Origin: a virus
Strand: one strand, 5' to 3'
Virus record (IMG/VR): IMGVR_UViG_3300023284_000561
Coordinates: 1-24,615 of that record
DNA: 24,615 nucleotides
The translations under genes and the position numbers were made by a program. This document shows positions 1 to 5,375 of the stretch, in pieces. The notes under the pieces are model-generated. The model worked only from the letters and a program-made list of their open reading frames with translations. It did not search any database and was not told the origin of the DNA. Position 1 is the first letter of the stretch. The number at the start of each line of letters is the position of its first letter.

Positions 1-2
1 GA

Positions 3-131
3 TTTATAAGATTCCACCAAGCAGAGAAAATTGAATATATGGTAACGCGAGAGGTATTAGAGTTTGAAAAAGAAAAAGATGAGCAAAAAATTGATAAATC
101 GATACAGGATTTTTCTGAAAGTGGTATCTAA
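3..131 (+). CDS. C-terminal end of an unknown gene (5' partial)
   Basis: An open frame enters from the left edge and stops with TAA at 129-131, giving the last 42 residues of a protein. The tail is charged and probably helical, rich in Glu, Lys, Asp and Gln with few hydrophobics after residue 20, and ends in EKEKDEQKIDKSIQDF and a short SESGI tail. It lies in the same direction as the three small genes that follow, so it may belong to the same transcript. No family is recognised; function unknown. Confidence 0.5.
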   Translation, partial: FIRFHQAEKIEYMVTREVLEFEKEKDEQKIDKSIQDFSESGI

Positions 132-137
132 AACTAA

Positions 138-200
138 GTCCCTGACCGTGGAAAGCAGGACATCTCTCCCGGTTGTATATGGCTGGGGAAGACTTTTCTA
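138..200 (+). terminator. two hairpins, possible intrinsic terminator
   Basis: In the 93-base gap after the partial gene, GTCCCTG (138-144) can pair with CAGGAC (156-161) with one bulge. A second arm, TCTCCCGG (165-172), pairs with the CTGGGGAAGA segment (183-192) using a G-U pair and bulges, and is followed by CTTTTCT. This resembles a weak terminator or a structured leader before the gene at 225. No further promoter signal is clear here. Confidence 0.3.
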
Positions 201-224
201 ACCTTAATCTAGGAGTAATAAAAA

Positions 225-473
225 ATGAATGTTGAAGATAATCAACAAATGACTGGAAACCTCATAAAACTGATTGAATGGTTAGCTCAAAATGTTTGGA
301 GCGAAAGTGTTTTCTTAGGCCCGTTTCCTTCAACAAATATAGAGATAGAAAATCTCTTAGATAAAATATCTGAATTGTGGAAAATTGATAAAACAGACAT
401 AGCCTACATCTATAACAATTCCGCAGATAAAAGACAGGATCAAGAAGAAAATGAAACCAACCCAAGCGGCTAA
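225..473 (+). CDS. small acidic protein of unknown function
   Basis: This 82-residue protein starts at an ATG preceded by AGGAG at about 9 bases, a good ribosome binding site. It is acidic, has one hydrophobic helix-like stretch (residues 13-28, KLIEWLAQNVWSESVF), and ends in an Asp/Glu/Asn-rich tail. No catalytic motif, membrane segment or metal site is visible. Its 3' end overlaps the next gene by 23 bases, which argues for coupled expression with the helix-turn-helix gene. It may be a partner or regulator of that protein, but this is inference from position only. Confidence 0.55.
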   Translation: MNVEDNQQMTGNLIKLIEWLAQNVWSESVFLGPFPSTNIEIENLLDKISELWKIDKTDIAYIYNNSADKRQDQEENETNPSG

Positions 474-648
474 AATTATCGGATGTGATGTTAGCTCCAT
501 CAGGAGACTAATCCGATCCGGTAAACTCAAAGCAAGAAAGATTGATAGCGAAGATAACCAGCATGGCTACATCTATCTCGTTGATAGAAAATCTGTATTA
601 GCCTATGCTAAAACTTTTCATGGAAGCCGAGGAGTAAAGAGAAAATGA
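451..648 (+). CDS. excisionase-like helix-turn-helix DNA-binding protein
   Basis: This 65-residue basic protein has the pattern of MerR/excisionase-type HTH_17 domains. MKPTQAAKIIGCDVSSIRRL (residues 1-20) reads as helix-turn-helix, IRSGKLKARKI is the wing entry, and a short hydrophobic strand and helix follow (YIYLVDRKSVLAYAKTF, residues 41-57). Proteins of this size and shape are excisionases or small phage repressors that bind DNA by a winged helix. The start at 451 overlaps the preceding gene and has a purine-rich AAGAAG before it. The next gene overlaps its stop (ATGA), so the three genes look like one unit. Whether it acts in excision or in transcription control cannot be told here; no integrase is in the window. 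Confidence 0.7.
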   Translation: MKPTQAAKIIGCDVSSIRRLIRSGKLKARKIDSEDNQHGYIYLVDRKSVLAYAKTFHGSRGVKRK

Positions 649-926
649 AACTAAAAGAAGCTCAAGATTACACAATAAGATTAATACACTTACTAACTGA
701 AGAGGGAAATTGTCTTACGTTCAAAAATAAAATCTTACAAGTCGAAGACGCTATAAATAATTGGGACAAGAAAATCTTTATCTTGAGAACAGTAATAGAT
801 TCTCGAACTCCTGATATTTGTAGAGTTGTAGACGGGTTAGAAGCTAACGCAGAAGCTAACCCCCCACATGATACAGGAGATCCAAATAATTTATGTCGAT
901 GTTGGATTGAAGAGAAATCCTCTTAA
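645..926 (+). CDS. small protein of unknown function
   Basis: A 93-residue protein whose ATG overlaps the stop of the helix-turn-helix gene (ATGA), indicating translational coupling. The first 55 residues look helical (KLKEAQDYTIRLIHLLTEEG and onward). The C-terminal third contains DICRVVDG, a Pro-rich NPPHDTGDPNN turn and LCRCWIEE, so three cysteines sit in the last 40 residues, too irregular to call a zinc site. Its stop at 924-926 overlaps the stop of the convergent glycosyltransferase-like gene on the other strand. No function is recognised. Confidence 0.55.
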   Translation: MKLKEAQDYTIRLIHLLTEEGNCLTFKNKILQVEDAINNWDKKIFILRTVIDSRTPDICRVVDGLEANAEANPPHDTGDPNNLCRCWIEEKSS

Positions 927-1615
927 ATCATTTCATGTTTGAAATTTCTGTTTACCCTACGAAGTCTCAAGAATTCTTTCAGCTTTTCTTGAGACTCTTT
1001 TGATTTCCCACACCAAAATTTCCCAGCCGGACCAAGGTGGAGACAATCCCAATCTGGTCTAATTTTATCCTGTTCCTTCCACTTATTTTGAAACCAACTG
1101 TCGCATCCGCCTGCATGAGTGTGGTTTTGGATGAACCAAGGCTTATCCTTTAATACAGGATCGTCTGCATGGAAAATCTGGGAATATCCTGCGAATTCCC
1201 TCTGCTGCCTATGTCTGGGATAGGTTATCCATTGCTCCTCTGGAGGGATTAAATCGGTCTCTAAACGCATTCGACGTAGGGGAGTATATAACTTGCCTAT
1301 TTCCGGCTGGAACTTCTTAGGGAGAGTTTTTGGAAAGCACACATCAGCGTCCATGATCACCATCCAACCTTCCCGACCGAAAACGTCTAATCCCTCTTCC
1401 ATCGCCCGGAATTTGTTAAAGGATGCCCCATCTTCGTAGAAGGCATCCGTCGTAAATATATGGCAATTGTTATTTCTAGCTACACAAAAAGTTTGATCAT
1501 CGCTATCCGTAGTCACCACCATAACTTCCGAGAAGTGATGCCTGTTGTAGGGCAAAGTCAACGCGAGTATTTCCGAATAGTCCACCGAGACAAGAATTGC
1601 TTTAGGTTTGATCAT
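923..1615 (-). CDS. GT-A type glycosyltransferase-like protein (DxD motif)
   Basis: A 230-residue protein with the layout of a GT-A nucleotide-sugar transferase. It has an N-terminal beta strand (KAILVSVDYSE), a second strand (VMVVTTDSDDQT, 31-42), a conserved-looking segment with ASFNKFRAMEEGL (64-76), then WMVIMDADVCFP with the metal-binding DxD at Asp89 and Asp91. The C-terminal half is rich in His and Trp and could hold the acceptor site (HTHAGGCDSWFQNKW). It is predicted to move a sugar from a nucleotide donor to an unknown acceptor in the cytoplasm. It is the last gene of the minus-strand operon; its ATG lies 2 bases after the stop of the zinc-ribbon gene (TAATTATG). Family assignment rests on motif and fold pattern only. 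Confidence 0.6.
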   Translation of the reverse strand: MIKPKAILVSVDYSEILALTLPYNRHHFSEVMVVTTDSDDQTFCVARNNNCHIFTTDAFYEDGASFNKFRAMEEGLDVFGREGWMVIMDADVCFPKTLPKKFQPEIGKLYTPLRRMRLETDLIPPEEQWITYPRHRQQREFAGYSQIFHADDPVLKDKPWFIQNHTHAGGCDSWFQNKWKEQDKIRPDWDCLHLGPAGKFWCGKSKESQEKLKEFLRLRRVNRNFKHEMI

Positions 1616-1617
1616 AA

Positions 1618-1758
1618 TTAGTTTCTCTCTACAATTTCTCGTTTGAGTTTTTCTAACTCATCATTACAATCTTGGCAGCTTACTATTTTGAAACCCCCAT
1701 ATTCAACTTCAATTTTTATATTCTCACTTCCACAAATCCCACACTTTTCTTTACTCAC
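1618..1758 (-). CDS. 46-residue zinc-ribbon protein
   Basis: This short gene is easily missed because it starts with GTG and is only 46 residues long. The GTG at 1756-1758 overlaps the TGA of the upstream epimerase gene (GTGA) and sits after AAAGGAAAG, a good ribosome binding site. The protein has two CxxC knuckles, C6-G-I-C9 and C28-Q-D-C31, separated by a short beta-rich stretch with YGGFKIVSC, then a charged helix DELEKLKREIVERN. This is the classic spacing of a treble or rubredoxin-like zinc ribbon. Such mini-proteins often bind nucleic acid or a protein partner. The stop is 2 bases before the next ATG, so it is coupled on both sides. Confidence 0.75.
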   Translation of the reverse strand: MSKEKCGICGSENIKIEVEYGGFKIVSCQDCNDELEKLKREIVERN

Positions 1759-3074
1759 AATTCTTTCCTTTCTTCGATCTTACCATCCCAACCAATCTTA
1801 GGCATCAACACATCTTTACAATCCAAGATTCGTTGACGATGAGGGATTAGGTCTTCGATCATTTCTTTGATCTGCCCCCTTAAATCGTTCGTTGGTTTAT
1901 ATCCAAGATCGAATAATTTCTGATGGACAGGATTGTAATAATGCTCCGCTGCTTCGTTGCGGGGATTTTCTAAATGAACGATTTTTGCAGGAAAAGTATT
2001 GTCAATGTTTCCAATCCATTCTTCACTGTTATAAATTATTCTAACAATCTTAGCTAATTGCTCAATCGAATACACTTCCTCGAATTGATTGAAGACTCTA
2101 TATTCTCCCTTCTCTGGTGGATTTTCTAAAGCAAGATTCATGCACTGGATGGAATCCCGTAACGGAAGGAATCCTCTTTTTTGTTTTCCTTCCCCATAAA
2201 CTGTAATTGGTAAACCTGCAACAGCTTGGGCACAAAACCGATTGATTGCCGTTCCAAAGCATTCATCGAAGTCAAAACGAGTTCTTACGTTTTCGTTTGG
2301 GGTAGAGTCTAAAAACGGGGGGGCTTCATCCATTTGCATTTTATGGGCAATAGAACGATCTATTGTTTTCCAATTCATCTCATCTGTTCTAGTTCCATAA
2401 ACTACCCCCTGCATAATATCGGTAGATCGTAACCCCCAATTCCTACAGGCGAATTCTATGTTATTCGAGTCGTGGACTTTGCTTAGGTGATACCAAGAAT
2501 TCGCACGCTTGGGAAAAGTCATACCAGAAATATCTGCAACCCAATCACCACTACCTAAACTTTTAGAATTGTGTAATTGAGAACCTGTTGGAAAATGACC
2601 TTCTGGAATATCACAATCTGGAGTGCCATATTCCCCTAAAGTTCCAAGTTTTATGAGATGAGCGTCAGGGCAAACTTCTTGCATTGCGAAGAGAGTGTTG
2701 AGGGTTCCCAAGACGTTATTGTATTGAGTATGAATTGCTCCGTCCCTGCCCTTCATTGAATAGGGAGCAGAAGGAATCTCGCCCAAGTAAACAATAGCAT
2801 CAGGATTGAATCTTTTTATAAAATCCAAAATTTCTAAATTGTCTGCTGCTAAATCTCCCCCGTGAACTACCAAGGGTTTCCCAAAAATCTTTTCGTAGGA
2901 ATTTTGCCGATGCCAAAGCATTTCAATTGGTATTGCAGATTGTGATCCCTCAGATTTTACGAGTTTCCTCCTTAATTCGTTATCGATACCTGCTACTTCA
3001 TGCCCTTTCGCTCCCAGACTTAACGCAAGAGGGAATCCCAAGTAACCATCAATACCTGTAATCAAAACTCTCAT
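1755..3074 (-). CDS. sqdB: UDP-sulfoquinovose synthase (SQD1/SqdB-type, SDR fold)
   Basis: A 439-residue extended short-chain dehydrogenase. The N-terminal NAD-binding loop is GIDGYLG (7-13). The segments then match SQD1, which makes UDP-sulfoquinovose from UDP-glucose and sulfite using NAD: SAPYSM (102-107), TQYNNVLGTLN (116-126), KLGTLGEYGTP (142-152, catalytic Thr145), YHLSKVHDS (195-203, Tyr195 and Lys199), QGVVYGTRTDE (222-232), RVFNQFEEVYS (326-336) and a C-terminal NPRNEAAEHYYN. Length is a little above the bacterial norm because of an insertion near residues 163-185 and another near 233-262. From memory, plant SQD1 has Gln-Arg before SAPYSM, where this protein has Ile-Pro (100-101). 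GAGGAG precedes the ATG by 7 bases. No dedicated sulfolipid transferase is identified; the product may feed the glycosyltransferases nearby. Confidence 0.88.
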   Translation of the reverse strand: MRVLITGIDGYLGFPLALSLGAKGHEVAGIDNELRRKLVKSEGSQSAIPIEMLWHRQNSYEKIFGKPLVVHGGDLAADNLEILDFIKRFNPDAIVYLGEIPSAPYSMKGRDGAIHTQYNNVLGTLNTLFAMQEVCPDAHLIKLGTLGEYGTPDCDIPEGHFPTGSQLHNSKSLGSGDWVADISGMTFPKRANSWYHLSKVHDSNNIEFACRNWGLRSTDIMQGVVYGTRTDEMNWKTIDRSIAHKMQMDEAPPFLDSTPNENVRTRFDFDECFGTAINRFCAQAVAGLPITVYGEGKQKRGFLPLRDSIQCMNLALENPPEKGEYRVFNQFEEVYSIEQLAKIVRIIYNSEEWIGNIDNTFPAKIVHLENPRNEAAEHYYNPVHQKLFDLGYKPTNDLRGQIKEMIEDLIPHRQRILDCKDVLMPKIGWDGKIEERKEL

Positions 3075-3077
3075 TGT

Positions 3078-3320
3078 TTACTCCTCTATGTCTTGTAGGT
3101 CTAGGTTCATTCTTTTAAGCGGTTTTCCATTTGCTGCTTTTTTTGCAGCCTTATACAATTCTTTTCTAACACTCTTCAAAGCAGATAATTTATAATTTCC
3201 ATACAATTCAGGTGCTCGCCGTTCAATCTCTCTTGCAAAGATTGCTTCAATCTCATCCCAAAATAAGCATAAGGTATCAGGATCAACTTTTGGTTTAACC
3301 ATCTCTGTTAGATTAAACAT
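3078..3320 (-). CDS. small basic helical protein, unknown function
   Basis: An 80-residue protein starting at an ATG with GAGGAG 5 bases before it. The first half is acidic and aromatic (DTLCLFWDEIEAIFAREIER, 20-39). The second half is basic and helical (LKSVRKELYKAAKKAANGKP), ending in an acidic tail. It ends only 3 bases before the sqdB-like start, and that gene's ribosome binding site lies within its last codons, so the two are probably made together. No domain is recognised. Confidence 0.6.
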   Translation of the reverse strand: MFNLTEMVKPKVDPDTLCLFWDEIEAIFAREIERRAPELYGNYKLSALKSVRKELYKAAKKAANGKPLKRMNLDLQDIEE

Positions 3321-3322
3321 TT

Positions 3323-3709
3323 TTACTCCTCTGGTTTTGGCATAACAATATATCCATGCAAGGTTACGTCAACCTTGAAACAACTTGCCATATCGTCTTC
3401 ATTAACGCGAGTCTCCCATTCTTGAATTCTCAACTCTCTTCCATCCTGTAAGTCAATTACAACTTCAGGTATCGGGGATAACCGATTGTAGGTTTCTGTT
3501 CCATTCTTAAACGTGTGAGGACTTCTCATTTCTCTATCTCCGTTAAGGGGGTTGTGGGTCTCTATCCAGTATAGCCTATTTTCCCGATTATTTTTCTTTC
3601 GAGAAAATTGGTAGTCGGTGTTTTTGCAAGAAAAGTTTTTTTCGGTCTGATATTCGCAGAGCGGTCGTTTTAGCGTTGGATCATCACCGGTTCTCCTACT
3701 AATTCCCAT
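3323..3709 (-). CDS. phage protein with duplicated YNRLSxIPE domain
   Basis: The C-terminal 65 residues share a clear domain with the protein at 6707-7156. Common features are F-(K/R)-x-G-x-x-x-YNRLSxIPE, then IDL(Q/E)DGR and IQEW, then a strand ending in hGYI. In this copy the domain covers about residues 67-124. The first 60 residues are basic, low in hydrophobics and unlike the paralogue. An internal ATG at 3527-3529 has GGAG 8 bases before it and would give a 68-residue protein holding just the shared domain; that start is a serious alternative. The long start overlaps the upstream gene by 40 bases and has only AGGG close to it. The function of the domain is unknown. Confidence 0.55.
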   Translation of the reverse strand: MGISRRTGDDPTLKRPLCEYQTEKNFSCKNTDYQFSRKKNNRENRLYWIETHNPLNGDREMRSPHTFKNGTETYNRLSPIPEVVIDLQDGRELRIQEWETRVNEDDMASCFKVDVTLHGYIVMPKPEE

Positions 3710-4098
3710 TTATCCCTTGTAATGTTTCTAATTGTCAGGTTGAAATTGATTCTTGCCATAGCCCCAAACGAATTTTGAGAGTCAACCCAGCCTCGTACTT
3801 TGTAAGTACCATTAGAAATTTGAGTCACTTGTGTAAGGGGATTTTGATAAGTCCCACTAAAAATACTACCCCAATCTGCTGTTCCAGGGGATTTTAACCT
3901 AGCTTCTATGAGTATTTGAGCTTCTGTCCAAGCAGAAATTTTGACATCATCTTGTAGACGCTTTATATTTTTTGATGATCTTTCTGGATCATTAGAAGTG
4001 CAAGATTTAATAAGAAGAAATAAAACCATGGCCCCAAAACCAGCGTAAATTGTCCATTGAGGTATGGTCTTATTTAAGAGTGATTTTTCGGCAGTCAT
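3670..4098 (-). CDS. membrane-anchored protein with C-terminal beta domain
   Basis: A 142-residue protein. I chose the ATG at 4096-4098 because AAAGGTG lies 5 bases before it; a longer frame exists but runs through the leader hairpins. One membrane segment spans about residues 14-31 (WTIYAGFGAMVLFLLI), followed by a Cys at 33 and a charged linker. The exported or cytoplasmic domain contains ARLKSPGTADWGS, then NGTYKVRGWVDSQNSFGAM and a final WELVGEP. The KSPGTA and GWVDSQNSFGA pattern occurs in small anchored proteins of phages and bacteria, as far as I recall, with no settled function. A surface or superinfection role is only a guess. It lies just downstream of a terminator-like hairpin that could control it. 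Confidence 0.65.
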   Translation of the reverse strand: MTAEKSLLNKTIPQWTIYAGFGAMVLFLLIKSCTSNDPERSSKNIKRLQDDVKISAWTEAQILIEARLKSPGTADWGSIFSGTYQNPLTQVTQISNGTYKVRGWVDSQNSFGAMARINFNLTIRNITRDKWELVGEPVMIQR

Positions 4099-4115
4099 GG
4101 CAACACCTTTCATGC

Positions 4116-4139
4116 AAAAACGGGAGAGTCGCGACTCTC
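4116..4139 (-). terminator. intrinsic terminator hairpin before the membrane-protein gene
   Basis: On the minus strand the perfect 16-base palindrome GAGAGTCGCGACTCTC (4139-4124) folds into a hairpin, followed by CCG and five T (4120-4116). It sits 6 bases upstream of the ribosome binding site of the gene starting at 4098. Read-through or prevention of this hairpin would be needed to express that gene from upstream promoters. Confidence 0.6.
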
Positions 4140-4287
4140 GTCGATGCACTTGGGTTACCACACCCACCTACGAAAACAAAAGAACACGACACTCCCGTAA
4201 GAGTGCTGCTCTTTCAATTCGTAGGTGGTGAAATGAGACCCTCTATAATTGGATGTGACGAGAGTCTCTGTGGTAATTTAGTGCATC
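4116..4287 (-). promoter_or_regulatory. structured leader with mutually exclusive pairings (attenuator candidate)
   Basis: Read on the minus strand, segment order is B, A, C, C', B', A', terminator. B (4287-4270) pairs with B' (4161-4143): GATGCAC with GTGCATC and TTACCAC with GTGGTAA, around an internal loop. A (4266-4257, GACTCTCGTC) pairs perfectly over 10 bases with A' (4142-4133). C (4228-4218) pairs over 11 bases with C' (4174-4164) and encloses another imperfect hairpin with loop near 4195-4200. A' contains the 5' arm of the terminator, so A:A' pairing and the terminator exclude each other. B:B' and A:A' cross, which would make a pseudoknot, though with no linker between B' and A' both full helices probably cannot form at once. 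This is the architecture of an attenuator or riboswitch; no known class is recognised. Confidence 0.5.
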
Positions 4288-4321
4288 ACCGAAAGACGAT
4301 CAGATTATTCCATATTGTTGA

Positions 4322-4453
4322 TTATTGTTTCCTCCTCTTGCTTATTCTTCGTTTGGCCAGTTTCAATAACATTTCTCTGCACCAGGTTACAGGCTTTACT
4401 CCGTCAAACTTTGCTCCCTGCTCAATCATCCTCTTTTCTTCATTAGTTAACCG
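4322..4453 (-). pseudogene. 5'-truncated ribbon-helix-helix-like protein remnant
   Basis: The minus frame encodes 43 residues ending at TAA (4324-4322), with an in-frame TAA directly upstream at 4456-4454 and no convincing start. The peptide RLTNEEKRMIEQGAK, followed by a Gly and TWCREMLLKLAKRR, reads as the strand-helix-helix of Arc/MobC-like ribbon-helix-helix proteins, then a basic tail. The in-frame Met at residue 9 would remove the strand and has no ribosome binding site at useful spacing. The lost start abuts the transposase remnant, so a deletion or insertion at about 4455-4470 probably removed it. Confidence 0.45.
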
Positions 4454-4470
4454 TTAAAGACCCCGATAGT

Positions 4471-4773
4471 GGAGCTTCTCCAAAAAGGACAAAGTTGGTT
4501 GGAGAGTTTGATGCCGATACAATTTCAACCTCCAAGATTGAGCGTTGTAATGGCACTCTCCGCAATTTCGTCCGAAGATGTCACCGAAGAACCTACTGTT
4601 TTCCAAAACGGTTAGACAATTTACAATACGCAATCGCATTGCATTTGATGTATTACAATTTCGTCAGAGTACACAAAACTCTTGGAAGTACACCGGGAAT
4701 GAGAGCAGGAATTATTCCTGTACTCTGGAAGTTTGAGGATATGTTCGATGCTCTTTGTGAAAATCTGTACTAA
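4471..4773 (+). pseudogene. IS1-like transposase, C-terminal remnant
   Basis: The frame from 4471 (after an in-frame TAG at 4468-4470) to TAA at 4771-4773 encodes the last 100 residues of a transposase. Recognisable blocks are SKRTKLVGEF, ADTISTSKIERCNGTLR with the acidic residue of the I-E-R-x-N block, RRTYCFPKRLDN, and HLMYYNFVRVHKTLGSTPGM near the end. These match the C-terminal end of the IS1-family transposases common in bacterial genomes. The N-terminal DNA-binding part and the first catalytic acidic residues are missing and no complete terminal inverted repeats were found. A TTG at 4495 could start a shorter peptide, but it would not be functional. The element is therefore a dead insertion scar. 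Confidence 0.8.
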
Positions 4774-4784
4774 GTAATAATCTC

Positions 4785-4807
4785 AAGCGGGAAGGAACCC
4801 GCTTTTC
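4785..4807 (+). terminator. intrinsic terminator after the transposase remnant
   Basis: AAGCGGG (4785-4791) pairs with CCCGCTT (4798-4804) around the loop AAGGAA, giving a 7-pair stem followed by TTC. It starts 12 bases after the transposase stop and fits a terminator that came with the element. Confidence 0.65.
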
Positions 4808-4861
4808 TAAAAACTACCTCCGAAAAATGCTAAAAGCCCCCACTACCAGAAAATTCCAAAA

Positions 4862-4979
4862 TTCTTCTTTTTTCTTACCCTAAAAACTATTTTTATTTTA
4901 TAGTGTATATGGGAAGGTCTTTTTTATTTTATTATTTATTAATACTATATAAGAGTAAGGGAAATTCAAAAAAGAAGAA
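4862..4979. repeat. 12-base inverted repeat around an AT-rich spacer
   Basis: TTCTTCTTTTTT at 4862-4873 is the exact reverse complement of AAAAAAGAAGAA at 4968-4979. The 94 bases between are very AT-rich, include TACTATATAA near 4943-4952, and hold no gene. The arms are low in complexity, so chance is possible. The AT-rich stretch might serve as a promoter for the plus-strand RNA candidate that follows, but no good -35 box is visible. Confidence 0.35.
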
Positions 4980-4984
4980 AGGTT

Positions 4985-5066
4985 CCGCTGTACCTTAAAC
5001 AGTGGTGGAGATCCCTCGGCTATGCCGGGCTCATTACCTCAGAGGGTAAAACCTCTGGGGTTTTTA
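4985..5066 (+). ncRNA. three-hairpin RNA candidate ending in an intrinsic terminator
   Basis: Three consecutive hairpins fill this gene-free stretch. The first pairs CCGCTGT (4985-4991) with ACAGTGG (4999-5005) around a 7-base loop. The second pairs CTCGGC (5015-5020) with GCCGGG (5024-5029) around TAT. The third is a terminator stem at 5037-5060 followed by five T. On the plus strand this looks like a small RNA of about 80-110 bases with a strong 3' terminator. The alternative is that it is the 3' end of the minus operon: read that way, the first hairpin is followed by a T-rich tract at 4979-4968. No known RNA family is recognised. Confidence 0.4.
5037..5066 (+). terminator. intrinsic terminator
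   Basis: CCTCAGAGG (5037-5045) pairs with CCTCTGGGG (5052-5060) with one G-U pair, loop GTAAAA, followed by TTTTTAT. The T tract is on the plus strand and overlaps the stop codon of the minus-strand gene at 5064. Confidence 0.65.
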
Positions 5067-5375
5067 TTTCTCTTCTTGCAACTCACCAAAATTCAATTCA
5101 TTGAAGTCGGTACAACGAACTGTATCTTGGTAATACATTATCTCTTCTTTCCCATCAATTATTCTCTCGCACATTATTTGTCCAAATCGTTTTGGAATTG
5201 GGGATATGATTGTTTCCAATATAAAAGATGGTTCTTTCTTCCAACTGAAATCATAAAAGAATCTCGTCTTCGGTAAATGACCTCTCCACTCTTTAGAGTT
5301 TATAGTCATATAAGCATTGAAGAATTTTCGTAACTCATCCCCGTTTTCGATTTCTTCTCGTCTAATAAATTTCAT
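5064..5375 (-). CDS. small protein of unknown function downstream of radical SAM gene
   Basis: A 103-residue protein whose ATG shares a base with the stop of the radical SAM gene (TAATG), so the two are translationally coupled. It is mixed helix and strand, rich in Phe, Ile and charged residues (KTRFFYDFSWKKEPSFILET, 36-55), with two cysteines (about 69 and 87) and an acidic end. No motif points to a reaction. Its place directly after the radical SAM enzyme suggests it might be a partner or substrate-binding helper; this is inference from position. Confidence 0.6.
   Translation of the reverse strand: MKFIRREEIENGDELRKFFNAYMTINSKEWRGHLPKTRFFYDFSWKKEPSFILETIISPIPKRFGQIMCERIIDGKEEIMYYQDTVRCTDFNELNFGELQEEK

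Noticed and set aside
4099-4300. Self-cleaving ribozyme or retron RNA in the structured leader
   Set aside because: The hammerhead core and other catalytic motifs were not found, stem lengths do not fit the HDV type, and there is no reverse transcriptase in the window.
4050-4457. A plus-strand open frame of 135 codons across the structured region
   Set aside because: It runs antisense to the membrane-protein gene start and through the repeat arms, has no ribosome binding site, and has no protein-like pattern.
4895-4960. Strong promoter in the AT-rich stretch before the RNA candidate
   Set aside because: A TATA-like box is present but no convincing -35 box at 16-18 bases, so it is kept only as a weak possibility within the repeat entry.
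5022-5276. A plus-strand frame over the terminator and the gene at 5064-5375
   Set aside because: It is the mirror of the minus-strand gene and crosses an intrinsic terminator, so it is very unlikely to be a gene.
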